Assembly (NCBI GenBank): GCA_023333565.1
Contig: JAJKFH010000374.1
Coordinates: 744,001-808,000 of the forward strand
Direction of reading: 5' to 3'
DNA from: Puffinus mauretanicus
Taxonomy: Eukaryota > Chordata > Aves > Procellariiformes > Procellariidae
DNA: 64,000 nt
Part shown: positions 33,481 to 46,440 of the stretch, piece by piece
How positions within the stretch are numbered: position 1 is the first letter of the stretch
How the letters are laid out: each line of letters begins with the position of its first letter
Made by a program: the position numbers and the translations under genes
Notes under the pieces: generated by a model
What the model saw: only the letters and a program-made list of their open reading frames with translations
The model's database searches: none
Told to the model about the DNA's origin: nothing

Positions 33481-36400
33481 GGGCAAAAAGACAGTCCTTT
33501 AATCTTCTGACACTTCGGTCCTCAGTGTGAAACACATGGAAACTTTCCAACAGAGAAACAAAAAGAGTGATAATATAAAAGAAAATATTAGCAAAAACTC
33601 CCATGGAACAAAATGAGGTGGTGTTCTCTGGCAGATCTCATGCCTCAGCATTGTGGACAGCAGTAACTTATAACCTGCAAAAGCAAGGACAGCAACCAAT
33701 GCATTTGTCTCTTTCAATTATGTGAGCTGCCTTATATATAATAGAGCTAGTAAAAATGATCGAAATAAACAACAGCCAGCCTTTATAACTAAGGTCACAC
33801 TGGCCAAAAGGGTTGTGAATGTTCCAGCAAGCTAGGAACAAGTTTCTAGACAGCTGGAGACATTTTGAGCAAACATGGGCCAAATTAAACCGACGTGGGA
33901 AGCCAAAGTGAAACCAGTAAAAGCTTGCCTACTCAGATGACTTTTGTTTGAGCTGGAAGCTAAATTCAAACAAAATTCCTAGGATGATACTGCTTCAACC
34001 GCGACAGCAGTCACCTGAGTCATGTGATAAGCACTTTGCTTTAAAAATTTCAGCATGTCACTCCTGCGAACACTTGCACATCAGATCCATGAGAAGCAAA
34101 AAGAAGGAGGAAAAAAAGGAGAAATAAAAGCTTTTGTACAAACGCTGTGAACCAAGTCCCCTATGTCTCTTTCCTTCCAGACATTTCTGAAAAAACAGCT
34201 CACTGGAACCACAAAGAACAACAACAACCGAGCAGCATTCTAATACGGGACATCCTGCCGGACCAGCCCGAGCCAAAGGAAAAAAGAAAGCCACAAAAGT
34301 CAGAACTCAAATTGGACACTCAAACCCAAAGCCTTACGTTTTGGGGCATTTTTTTCATTTAAACTAATCTAATCAATTGGTCACCATAATAGAGGGTTCA
34401 AGCAGCTGGCTTAGTTAGGTCCATCTGTGACGAACCTTGGAACCAAAGCCATGTGTTCAAACGCACGCACATTTGAAAATGCGAACAAAAGATCAACTAT
34501 TGTGTCTTAAAATATCTACAGTTGACTTTGTGCATCACCACTAATAAGTGTCACAGCACATAGTATAGTCCTAACGTTGTTTGCAGGGCCTCCAATCACT
34601 TCCCTGGAAATACAGTTTATACATTATTAAGTCCCAAAGACGGATTTCCTCTCATGCTGACTTACAAACACCATGAGTGAAGGTTTATCGAGGGTCATTG
34701 CCTTGTGCTGATGACCCTATCTTGGGAATGGCTGCAGATCAGAGGGCACGAGAAATAATATGAAATGATTATCAAGAAAAGGAAGACTATAAAACAAGAT
34801 AGGAACCTGGGAAGAGGGCATTTTTTTCCAGGAAGCAGTAAATATTTGGAAAACTGGAAGGACCTCCCCTCCCTCCCCAATTAACCATTAAAAGAATTCC
34901 TTAAAAGCAAAACCTTAAAAAAAGATTAGTGGCAAAGCTTACAAGTATGGGTAATATCCAGTTATTATCTTCATCTACGAGGTGGTATCTACTTTGCTTC
35001 CTTCCTACCACCTGGGGAATAAGATTTCATGGCTCTCCCGAGCAGAGCAGGGGCACCACCTAACATACCCCGCCACACTGGTGCCCTCTTGCCCGCCAGC
35101 CTGGAAAGGAAAAGTTGTGAGGATGAAGCACAACTGAGCCCAATCCCAGCACGGAGTCAGATCGCAGCTGGACCGCAACTTCCAACACAGAGTCCAGCTT
35201 GGACCCAGGAGCTGGAAAATGCTCCTTGGCCCCTATTCAGCCTCTGGGACGTTTTCCAGAAATGAACCAGCTCTGGAGCCAAGGTCTGATAAAATGGAGC
35301 CTGGGACTGGACCCGGCCTGTTTTTTGGATCCACAACCCCAAAACCCAACAGCCAAGACACCACAAATCCAACACTATGCTTGACAAGTTGGGTCACTGC
35401 AGGCATCATGCAGCTGAGGTCCACGTTTGGATCTATTGTACGTTCCAGTATGGTGCAACTCTCCCTTTGATGGCCGTTTACCTCAAATAGGACCTCCATG
35501 CGCTCGGTTTTCCTAGCTCAGAGCTGTCTCCAACTTTGCTCTACTGTCCACTACCACTGCCTTTTTTCATCTTTTGCAGCCTCACAGAGATAAACTCAGT
35601 GAGTAAATGGCCAAGGGATGTTGAGGCTGCTGCAAGAACAAAACCAACCACCGGCTTTCTTTTTATCTAGTAAGGCAAAGGCTTAAATTCTCCTAAGAAT
35701 AAACTGTTTTTTATTGCAAAAGAAAGAAAAATTCCTAGCAACAACAACAAAAGAGATAAATGTCCTGAGAGAATATCGTGGAACTGGGGTAAATTACTTT
35801 AAAATAAGAAATCCAGGGTGAAGGGGAAACTCCCCAAAAGTGAACAAGTGCTCTTCACATTTTAAACAAGGGATGGATTTTTTCCCCCCTTTTTTTCTTC
35901 CTTTTTTTCCAGCAGCTAGAAGTCCCATCTGGTTCCTGTTTCTATTCGTCTGATCTCCCAGAAACTTCTAAAAGCCATAAGCATCAGCCAAAAATTCCCC
36001 AGGCATGGACTCCTTTCCAAAATAGCCCACAAAACGGCATTTTTTAGGTGGGTTGGTTTGGAAGGAGCAGAGGGGGGGATGTTGATTTCTGTAACATTCC
36101 TAGGAATTTCTTGCATCTATTCTCCCCTCTAGAATTTATTCTCTGCCTGAATCCCCCTTCCACTTTCCGCCAGCATGCTGGCCAGCACAGGGACTACCCA
36201 CTCCCACGCGGCAAGATTCCGCTCTTCTTGTGGGAGCTCACAACAAGCTGCCAAGAGGCTTTTATCCCCAAGGAAGGCCAATGGACTTGCAATTCCCTCG
36301 CAGATGAGGTCTCCTCTCTTGGGCTGGTGGCTGTTTCATCTGGAGGCTGCATAACTGGACATTTTCCCCTGCTAAGGCGTTGTCAAGACAGGACATTTGG

Positions 36401-36800
36401 AAATAGCGCCTTGGTGTAAATAGGTAAGATAGACGAGACAAAGAGGCCTGGATCATTTCTACATGCTCTACTCCATGGCCTTAGGGACAGGTGGAAAAGT
36501 TTGAACATTTCCAACAGATCCCCAGCTCCAATCTGGCCTGGAAGCGGAGGCAGCGGCACGCGGCACCACTGGCTCTCATGGCTAAAGGGAACGATGGCTT
36601 TCCCTGCACAGGCACAGCTGGAAAGGGGTGAAGGCTGGTTGAAATGGGAACACTCGCCTGGTGTTCCTTTGTGACAGTTTTGCTCCATAGACATTTGGAT
36701 GATCAATAATTGGTCCCTCTAAAAAGCAACCAACGTGTCCAATTTCTGTACATTTAGGATCTGATTCAAGCAAGCTTTAATAAAGGTGGTTAGCTCTCAC
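33481..36800. other. non-coding DNA
   Basis: No gene or interspersed repeat recognised. AT-rich passages lie near 34480-34640 and 35690-35770. Nothing else stands out. Confidence 0.4.
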
Positions 36801-39800
36801 TGAGTTTGGCACATGCTTAAAATCTTCCCTGGACACTTTACACAGCTAAGACCAAACAAATGCCCAAAGAAAAGCAGCCTCATTTAATTCATTATGGGCA
36901 CACCTCTTGGTTGCTTCTCGTAAAGGTGCACAGACCTGTCATGGAGACTCCAAACATCTTGGTCTCCTCTTCTTTTGAAGCCTCGTAATCCTTCACTGGA
37001 TCAAAACAAACATAAAAGTACAATCTTTCAGGCAGTGATTCAGAAACACGGGACGAACAGGACAGCTCCAGACATGGGAGATGGACTCTAGAGATCTACC
37101 CCTCACAAGAAAGCAGTCCAGGTCACTGATGACTAAAGGTTGCTACTTTTAGACATCTGAATTAATGAGATTAATTTAACCTCACAAAAGAACCCAGCTG
37201 CCTGGCTGGACCCATCTAGCATTTGTAGTAGAGCAACAGAATAATCTAAAAGGTCACAGCCTTATCTCCACGCCCTGCACTTGCTTGTGCTACTTGCCTT
37301 GCTTAAGACAAAAAGTCAGAGGCATAACAGAGAGCAGGCAGGCTCTGAGGCTCAGCTCCATGACACAATGCGATACCGTGCAGCGTTCAGCATGTTGGCT
37401 TCAGGAAGCATCCCAGAAACAGCACAGCGATGGCAGTTAACCCACCTTCCTCAGCAGGGCCATTTCAGCACTAGCTCAGGTGTCTGTATATGTTGCACCA
37501 CCTCAGCAGATGCTCTCTGGTGTGCGCTGCTTTGCTGGCAGACTCTGTGTGGAGACTAAAGGCTGAACAGACCACAGAGACCAAAATCACCGCTTGGATA
37601 AGCCTGTCCAGCCAAAGTTGAAGTACACTGGCCAGGGCAATGGGCAGAGACTTTCTCTTCTGCTGTCAAATGCATCCACTCAACAAGCCTTTGGGTCGTC
37701 TTAGCATCTAGTCCAGTTTGAGAAGATACCAGTGGAGTTCTCTAGTCCTCCTGGCACAACTGTGGCATGTCAGAGATCACTGACATCCTGACATCCCCTT
37801 GACCTTCCCAGCCACAAAACAGGTGAGTTCAACCTAGCAAGGTATTTGTAACAAAGACCAACTGGCATTTCTGTCAATGCACAGTCTGAGATGCCGCTAA
37901 GAACATCTCTCAAACCCTCAGCACAATTAAATACTTCATCAATAAAAAGTAAACACACTTCATTTTCTATTTATAAAAGAATCTCTCCCTCCCCCCCAAT
38001 GTTTTATTTTAGCAAGTGCACTCAACCATGTTCTCAATCTGCACTTCATTTCCTGCTATTCAGTTTTCTGTGGTTCACAGACAAAAATACCTGGAGAAAA
38101 AAAAAGCACAATACCAGATCCCAGGGGGCTCTGATTTACCACAGGAGAAAAATGTGGCACGCTGTATAACAGGAGCCCGCTGCGCAGGCTGGGAGCGGGA
38201 GGCACAACGGATGGGACAGAGAGAGTTAAGCTCAGCAGTGGTGGTGCCAAGAGCTTCCCAAGTCCTCTCCCAGCCAAGGTAATGGAGGGTAACCCTGTCT
38301 CCCTCATCTCTCATTGATCCCTGTAGAAGCAGTGAAGAAAGCAAGGGGATCTTTCTGTGCAGGGCAATCCTCCAACCCAAGAGAAAGAGCAACCAAGAGC
38401 TTCAGTCCCTGCTCCTGCCAGACCAGGACCTTTCATCACCATGGAGAAAAAACAGAGAAATGCATTTCTGCAGTCATTTCCATCCACGAGGGTGCTAGAG
38501 CGCTTGGTCTTCTGCAACTGTGGTTGGCATAAGGCATGCAAGCAGGCACAACCTGGCAGCAGATCGCAACAGGATTTACAGACCAAGACGTACAGACCAG
38601 GGCTGCAGGCAAGAGATGGCCATTCTCCTTGCGATTTGGGCAGAAGGATGAGATTTGGCAAGAGAGATGGAAAGGAGGTTTTGTGTTCTTGGAGATGAGG
38701 TCCTCCCCACCCACTGCACCACAGACTCTCCTCTCCCTGCAGATGCTTCTGGTGCTGCTCCCTGACAAAGAGAAAACACGGGACACAGGTGAACCAACGC
38801 TGGAAAATACTCCACTAAAAGAGAGCCAGCAGATCCACCTCCGCCAGCAGGTCAGGGCAGTCAAGGGAAAGCAGGGGAGGCTGGAGATGGCGCCGTGGCC
38901 ATCCCAGCAGGCAGGGTCTCTCCCCAGCTGCCCCATCATCACACCGATGATGGAAACCACAGCAGGGAGCTCACTCACACATTTTACCACGTCCCTTCAC
39001 CCCAAGCAATGTGAAACAAGACACTAAATAGGTGACACAGCATTAGAAACATCAAGCCTTTGTCTGTGCTCCAGCTTCCCCTGCTATCCCCAGCGGAGAA
39101 TCGCAGCTACGGGGTTTGCTGGGGTTGATGTAGAAAAGGGGAGGGAGGGGGACCGAGCCAGGCCAGAGGACACGGAGAGGGAAAAGATGGAGAAAGGAAA
39201 GACTGGGGGAAGGAGGGGGCTTGGGGCTAAATGCAAGTGTTAGGGAACAGAGAAGAGTTTGTGAGCACAGAGATGGGAAGGCTGAGAGGGAGAGCCAAGG
39301 ATAAATTGTTTTGATGAGTGCTCCAACCCTGAAATAAATATAACCACCCAAGGGGGCTGTGTGACTCAGTCTGACATTTTGGCTATTTTTTTTCATGCCA
39401 CCAGATGTAATCAATTTAGCTGGGGGGCGAGGGGGGAAGCACACACATATTTTTATTGCATTCTAATGTCCGCAAAAAAAAAAAGAGGACGTGTTTTGTT
39501 TTGTTTTTTTTCTAATCATAGTATATGGCACTTTGTGCAAAATTGAGCACGAGCAGAACTTCCACCTGCCCTTCACCGTCACAGAAATAGGAGTTTTGGG
39601 GACTGGGGGCAGATCAGTCTGTCCGGGGGTAGCCAGAGCAGTCCCCTCATCTCCACTGCAGCAGGGAGAAAACCTCTGAGCTGAAGGAGGACGTAAAGGA
39701 TAGCTGTGCGACTCTGTTCACATTCGCTTCAATATGCACGAGGGAACAAATATGGCCAATAACATCCTAAGATATTGTCGTGCTGAAATTCTTTGTTTAC

Positions 39801-40729
39801 CAAGAAACGACATGTTGAAAGCCCTTGGCATTTATGAAGCAGATGATTTCTATTCATTTATTTGAAGCATTTTACAGTACTTACCCAGACGCTTGGAGCG
39901 ATTATCTTGCCAGATCTCATGTGGAGGACTGGGTCAGATGGGCGAGCTCCAGAAAAATCTCCTAGCGTCCTAGAGGAAGTGGTGCGGTACTCGGGTAGGT
40001 GGTGCTCGCCCCTCCGAGCCCGTCCAGTACCAAGGCAAGGGAGGGGGCCCATATTATTGCTTATTGCTTTCAGTTGTAGTTTCAATTGGGCATACACAAA
40101 CCTTCAACTCCTGTCCAAACCTGCGGGGAAACGTTTCTGCGCACTGTTAAACAGCTCCTGCATTCCACCCAGAGGCTGATGCTGTTCTGTGGTAGGTGAA
40201 TAATTCTTATATTTACTCTCTGCAAAATACTTTGGACTCTGGAGAATTCTTGCTCAGGCAGACTCCTCCTGAATTAATAACAGCTTTGCCTGAGCAACAG
40301 CTAAGAAATGAGTGCTGTGGAAATCAGTATTTTTTAATTCATCCTGGTGATGGGCTCTGCAGATAAAAGTGCTGGCGGGAAATACCCATTCCCCCTTTCT
40401 GCCATACAATCATCCACCTCTAGCTCCTGCGCACATATCTTCGGAAGAGCCATAGGAACTTAGCCCAACACAGGACCTAGGATCACACACCCAAAAACTA
40501 AGCAAAACTATTCTCTGAACTGGCTACCAAGTCTCCATGCAATGACCAACATAACGTCCATTATATCTAACATCTAAGCCATCATCGACCCTGCATTTTA
40601 TTTTAAAATCTGCAAGCAGGTAGCATTCCTCAAGAGTTACTTCCACCATGGCTAGATCTTTGGATGTCTTCTCCTTGCATGGCCGTTGGCATGGAAAAGA
40701 AGCCCTAGTTAAACCTTCCCTTGTTGGGC
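36801..40729. other. non-coding DNA
   Basis: No gene recognised. A TTATCT/CACTTG pair at 37262-37283 (10-base spacer) matches a GATA plus E-box composite arrangement on the minus strand. A purine-rich tract with several G-runs spans about 39130-39300. Open frames of 163 and 184 codons at 38436-39027 overlap on opposite strands and have no domain. Confidence 0.4.
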
Positions 40730-41240
40730 CTCCCTTTTGTCAGCTCTCTTTTAATTAGCCCCATTCCCATTTTCCTAGGAGGCCCTGTGCTGAAGGCCAT
40801 TAGGAACAGGGGAATTCTGTGAGGTTGCTCAGTTTTTAGAGATGATCTATAGTATCTCTTCATTTTCAACTCTAAGCACATATTTTTTCTCTCTTGAACA
40901 CACCCCCCGAATCTTAAACTCTACTTCAAAATCAAATACATCGCATTTATTTAAAGTGTCACAGTCGCTCTTATCTCTCGTGTTAATTATAAAGATTTTT
41001 TTCTTCCTCTTTAAGTGGGAGTTGTTTGAAATATATATAAATGATTCCTAGCGTGACTTTCTTATCACCTATTCTAATGTTTCAAATCAAGTCATCCACC
41101 GTAATGCATTCTGGGCATTTTGCAAATTAACCATTTTGAATGCATTTTGAATTCAAGGAACTATTTCATGTGTTCAGTGCATAGACTACACCAATTTTGT
41201 ACATGTATGTGCACGTCTGAAAGTACCAAATTGATATCTA
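40730..41240. promoter_or_regulatory. candidate conserved enhancer block
   Basis: Long AT-rich non-repetitive stretch with TTTTAATTAGCC near 40750, GTGTTAATTATAAAG near 40980, ATGCAT at 41104-41109 and TTTGCAAATTAACC near 41119, an octamer-like plus homeodomain pair. No coding frame. Enhancer role inferred. Confidence 0.45.
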
Positions 41241-44200
41241 CTCGTGGGGACAATCTCTGAACATTCAAGAAGTTGCCCCATCACAATGGGATAGAGAAGG
41301 GAACAGAGAAAATTCTACATTTGCGCAATGCCCTTGCATTAACTTCATAATGCCATTAATCCTTGGACTGGAACTTGCTAACTTTTGAAGATTTAATTAG
41401 GTAAGCTTAGTATTTGGTTATCCTAACTTTCTAAGAAAAAGATGGCTGTCAAGGAAAACAATCTTTAAGTTTGAAAATCCAGGGGAAAAACATGTATTAA
41501 ACCACAAGACTCCCGTAAATAATAAATTCGACCCTGGAATCGCTGTTACAGAAACGCCATGAGTGGAGGTCTCCCAGTTCCCAGAGGTAATTTTTAGTCC
41601 TTCAGTCCAAAACAGATTTTTCTGTATTTCAGCTGTCCTTAAAAAAAAAAAAAACACCAACAAACCAAAGGCCTTCGACCAGAGATATTCTCAACTAAGT
41701 TAACACCAGGTTTTTAAGAGCAGCGTCCTCGACCCAGATAGGAAGAAAGGCAAGCTGCAAATCCAATACTTGCACTAAAATACCCATTTTAAATTTCCGC
41801 AACTTTATAACTGATAAAATGCTTTTCCTTAAGCTGAGTAATTTTTCTAGGCTTCTCGCTAAGGAGATGGATTTGAAGTCTTGCTAAAAAAAAAGGTTGA
41901 TATATTAGACATAGGAAGTAAAGATTTTTGCCTTTATGTCTTTGAATCATCCTTAAAAAGTAGAGCAGATCAAAAACTAATGATCAAAATAATTTTTTTC
42001 AATAGAAAGTGTAGTTTTCACAAAATCTGAATGTTCCATGGAAAAACTTTAATTTTGCCAGAGCTGTTCAGTTTTCCACTGGGGGAGATCTAAATAAAAG
42101 ATTTCCTTTTAAGTTCCAGTTGACTGAAATGTAAAACTTTTAAGTCACTTTTCCAAATAAATAAACAAGTAAATAAATCAGAATCCATCCTCTAAAGATT
42201 TTCTTCAGCCTGACATCTCCTCAGACACGAAAGACGGACATTCACCACGGGGCAGAGATTAGCAAGGAGCTCCACAAAGAGGACTCCAACCAGCGCAGTC
42301 CATACCTTCAGCAAAAACGTGTCACTGGGCTAAGACGAAGCATGGAAAATTTCAACCCAAAAAGAATGAGTCTGAGAAAGATACGAGCACAAGTGAAGGA
42401 GGACAGGCAGGAATAGCAGTTGGAGCTCAACCTCCGTTCCAGCAGCTCTTGCCAACGATTGCAAGCACTAATAAGTAACAGTCCCCCTGTGCATGCCACG
42501 TGCAGCCAAGGCAAGATAGACACATTCGTTTCTGCTGTTAAACAGCCCGGAGTAGATACTGGCTGTGGTTGCATTAGTGGAGATCCACACCAGCATCCTT
42601 ACACCCAGGGGCAACATCCCTTGGGACGCAATATTTTAAGGGCAATGTCCTACTTTGCTGAGCCTCCGTTTATCGATTCCTGCAGTTGCCAGTGGCTCAG
42701 GAGTCTTGCAAGCACCAGAGCTGGAGTTGGGTACTACCATCCCATGCACATCTCCAGCACAGACTCAGGCCCTTCTGCAGGTCTTCCTTGAGCATGGGGG
42801 CATTGCAGCATTGCCATGACTTCCAGATGACCGGCAGCGAGAGGGCCTGGGGGTAACGGCACTGATTGCCAGTCCTTTTCCACCTCTCCGCCTCCCAGAA
42901 CTGGTTCTGGCCAACTGGGACTTTTCCTGTTGCAGAAGGAGATATTGCTCCTATGGGGAGGAAGGGTTTCATGGAGCCTTTCCTCTGCCCACCCAGCCTC
43001 TCCTTGCCCTCCTTGAGGAGCTGGCACTGCTGAGACCCAAGCGCAACCAGAGGCGACTGCAACCTGAGTCCCGTCCCAGCCCGAGAGCCCCACACAGCTT
43101 CTCCCCACACACATCTCTGCGCTCCCTCCTCAGAGCAGGACAGCTGTCCCCAGAAGGCAGCTCTCAGGACAATTTTCAAACGATCCAATATAAATGGAGT
43201 TTGCAAACCTATTTCTTCACAGTTTCTTCCTGCCCTGAAGCACCTTTTCCCTCTGTTCACCCTGCTGGGGCTCAGCAAAATGGGGGGTGTTTTCTTTTTC
43301 TCTGGAAAACGGAAAGAAAAACAAAAAAAAATATCAGTGTTGCCAACTCTTGCAACTTTAATCCCACGGTACTTGATGTTTTTCTTCACCCCCTCTCCAG
43401 CTTCTTGCTCCAATGTATTATGCAAAAATCTCAGATTTCATTTTAAAAAGAGAAGAAAAAGGAACAAGCAGTTCATGGGCCTCCAGGTTCTAGCAAAAAC
43501 CTGAGAAACACAAGCTCAGCGCACCCTAAAGCACTCCAAACCAAAAAAGCAAGCATGGGGGAACCAATATTTATCACCTTTTTTTTGCTTCTTTTTTCTT
43601 CTTTAAGGAGGTGATTAAAAAAACCCCTCATGACCTGAAGGACCCAATTGATTTTTGGGCCCTTGAGGGGTTAAGTGAAGGGTCAGCTAATTCCATAGGT
43701 GCTACCAATGGCTTGCATTGGCCAAATTTCAGCTCCCAGTGTAGCGACATGGAGGTGAGGAGAGGGTGGGATTTCCCCGGGACATGGGGGGCTTGGAGCC
43801 ACACGCTGCTCTGCTCACCCACCCCAGTGCGGGACCACGAATGGTCTGGCCTTGCCCACAGCCGCAGCACTAAGAGGGGCTCAAGGACAACTTCAAGCTG
43901 CTCAATCCCTCCATGTCCTGAGCTCATGCCCACCACCTCCCACAGCCTGGTCAGGGCTTCTCCCTAGCTCTGCGAGATGCCTGATGCAGGCGGTCCCAGG
44001 CTGGAGCTGACCCATGCTGCAGCTGGGTAGGGACCCCCACCACAGATCCCGGTGTATGGGATCTCATGGGTGCCTGGCTGAGACAAAAAGGCTGAGGACT
44101 GACATTTTTAATCAGGGCATTGGGACAGATCTACCTGACGCATCAGTGCCTCAAGGGAATATCCCCGTTCTCCCCTCGCTGCAAGCCTCTACTGGTTTGG

Positions 44201-45274
44201 AAAACCTTGCAGAGCAAGAGCCCATGCACGGGTACTTTCACAGTCCTTTCCAGGCACACGCCTTGGTCAGATGCTTTCTCCAAAGCTGCTTGCTCCCTGC
44301 CTGGCCCAAAGTTGGCAACATCACAGCCTCGCGCCTGCTCCATTCCTGCCCGGCACGGGGTTCCCCCGGCCGCCGGTATTTGCCGGAGTTATTCCTCCGA
44401 GGAAAGGCTCCGTGTGTAACCGCAGCGCCTGATGTCAGGCTCGGCCGATTGTCCCCCGTTGTTAGGAGCAGGGCTGAGTTTCTACGCCACACCTCGGCCA
44501 TCAGGAAGCAAAGAGGCGTAACTCTCGGCTGGAAGGGAAGGCGGCTTGCAGCTCAGCGGGGTTTCAAAGTTGCTCTCAGAGATGGTTCTGAAGGGTCTGT
44601 CCTTACAGGAAAACGAGTGCCCACATGAGCCATGGGCTTTTCTGGGTAAAACAGAAGATCTGAGGAGGTTAAAACACTGCATGTAGATACAGACAGCGAG
44701 CCAAACGATGCTCAGAGGTGCAGGGTGCACACAGAGAGCGTGGGCTGCCTTCTCACACACTCCATCACGTGCTGGGGGAGAGGCTGCTTCATCCCTGTCT
44801 CAGCAACCTGTTTCAGAGGGAGGAGACACACTCAGATGAGAACTGGAGCGCTTGGAGACTTTACTTTTCTTCTGTCTTGTTTTGGCATTATTTTTTAAAA
44901 AAACCCTAAATCACAAGTCATCCAACCTGAAATTTTGTGGCTGCTGTTTATGTATGGAAAATATGTAACAGTTCAAGTCAGAAAGCCCAAAATTCAGAAA
45001 CTTAAGGGCAATCCAAAACTCCTAGGGTCTTCAAAATCAGACTAAAAATACCATGAGAACAGGCTCCCTTGGACCAGATACTAATTTTCTGCAGCAGTGT
45101 GAAGGAATTAAAGCTGTCCTAAAGCACCAGCTGGGAACTGCCCTGACATTTTCATGTCGTTTGCTCCCTGGTCCTCTTGTGTAGGCCATGCAGGGGTGGG
45201 CTGGAGGCTTTCAGGGCCCTGCTGTAATCCAGCAAACCTTGGCTGGTAGAACCAGCCCCAGAAGAGATTCCAGC
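41241..45274. other. non-coding DNA
   Basis: AT-rich to about 42200, then GC-rich. No gene recognised. The 242-codon minus-strand frame (42697-43425) and 204-codon plus-strand frame (44014-44628) have no domain. A CpG-dense patch lies at about 44340-44480. Confidence 0.4.
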
Positions 45275-45318
45275 TGGCTTAAGTTAGAGCAGCCACGGGG
45301 CTGCTCTAACTTAAACCA
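45275..45318. repeat. near-perfect hairpin, 16-bp perfect arms
   Basis: The left arm TTAAGTTAGAGCAGCC (45279-45294) and its exact reverse complement (45299-45314) are separated by ACGG. Beyond one mismatch, three more pairs extend the stem to 45275/45318, giving 19 of 20 paired positions. No flanking transposon ends were seen. Confidence 0.95.
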
Positions 45319-46009
45319 CCTGCCCGGTTCAGTCCTGGGCCAGCTCTAAGATCTGGGAGGTATAAACGTGGCCGAAAGCCAACTTTGCCTGCTCTCTTCC
45401 TCATCTGTCCCAAGAGGAGCTAGAGGTCCAAACCCCATTTAGAGATGTCTCTTGAATAAGGCTTCAGAGGGACACCTTTGAGCTCCTGGTTACCTTTAAA
45501 ATCCAAGAATGGGGATGCCACCATTTAGCCCCATCTTCCTTCCTTACCTTCTCTCATCGCAGTGCTTGCAATCACAATATTGGAGCCCAAACACGAGGAA
45601 ATGTGCAAGGATAGCTTATAACCTGGAACGGCTGATGCTTTCTGCCCTCACTTGACTTCCCAGGCAGCCTCTCCCCTGCAGCTCCAGTGTCTCCGCTCCT
45701 GTAGGGAACCAAGCGATATAGACCCGACAGGGATTCCCCCCCCCCCTCTTTTTAAAGAATGGAAAATAAGAAAGTAAATTAAAAATAAACAAACAAAACT
45801 TTCCCCAAACATTTCCAGAGATGCAGATTCTGGTTTGAGCTTTGGCCATAAGATCACAACCGATTTAAACAGCCCTGATTCACCCATATACAGAGACAGA
45901 CATAATCACGTGCGATGGTAGGAATTATCCTGATAATACAGCCTGAATTGTCCTGCCCCTGCCCTTCCTCCTTGCCTTTTGCCCCGCAGCTAGCAAAGAT
46001 AATGAGTAA
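45319..46009. other. non-coding DNA
   Basis: No gene recognised. A C-run of about 11 followed by a T-run lies near 45737-45753. Confidence 0.4.
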
Positions 46010-46440
46010 CAGTGATATTAAACAGGGATTTGGGGTTTTTTACCTTTTTTTTTTCCAGAAAGTGGATAACACATTACAGTAGATAGAAAAATCCATCCGA
46101 CTTTATTTAACTGTAACATTTATTAAGAGCAGTGAAAAGGTCAGCGCGGAGCTCCCAGCATATGGGCTAAACTCCTTTCCCCAGCCTTGAATGCGACAAG
46201 AAAGCAGATCCTTTAAGATGCAACTATCTTAAGCTCCCCTCCGATGGTTAAACTCTTAGTAATTCTAGGTTTTGGAGACAAACGTCAAAGCAGAGGGTTC
46301 TTCCCTTCATTATTCAAGTAAAGGCCCCATCAATATTATCTGTAATAAGAATCTGCTGTTGACATGGCTCACCCCGCAGTTCCTGTTCCAGGCAGTAGTC
46401 CCTGTCAATAGGATTAAAGTGGAGGAATGTCTTTGACAAG
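46010..46440. promoter_or_regulatory. candidate conserved enhancer block
   Basis: AT-rich text with TGGATAACACATTACAG near 46062, an inverted repeat TTAAGAT (46213-46219) / ATCTTAA (46226-46232), CATTATTCAAGTAAAGG near 46308 and ATTATCTGTAATAAG near 46335. Homeodomain and GATA cores are frequent. No coding frame. Enhancer role inferred. Confidence 0.5.

Noticed and set aside
38436..39027. Overlapping 184- and 163-codon frames, with a pseudo-exon at about 38742-38787 bounded by CTGCAG and CAGGTGA
   Set aside because: The splice-like edges are common motifs; the peptide matches no known protein and neither strand shows a domain.
42697..43425. 242-codon minus-strand frame
   Set aside because: GC-rich text with few stops and an overlapping frame in another phase; no recognisable domain.
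44014..44628. 204-codon plus-strand frame
   Set aside because: Competing open frames on both strands, no domain, CpG-rich composition explains the lack of stops.
45275..45318. microRNA precursor reading of the 16-bp hairpin
   Set aside because: A 4-base loop and 20-bp stem are too short for Drosha/Dicer processing.
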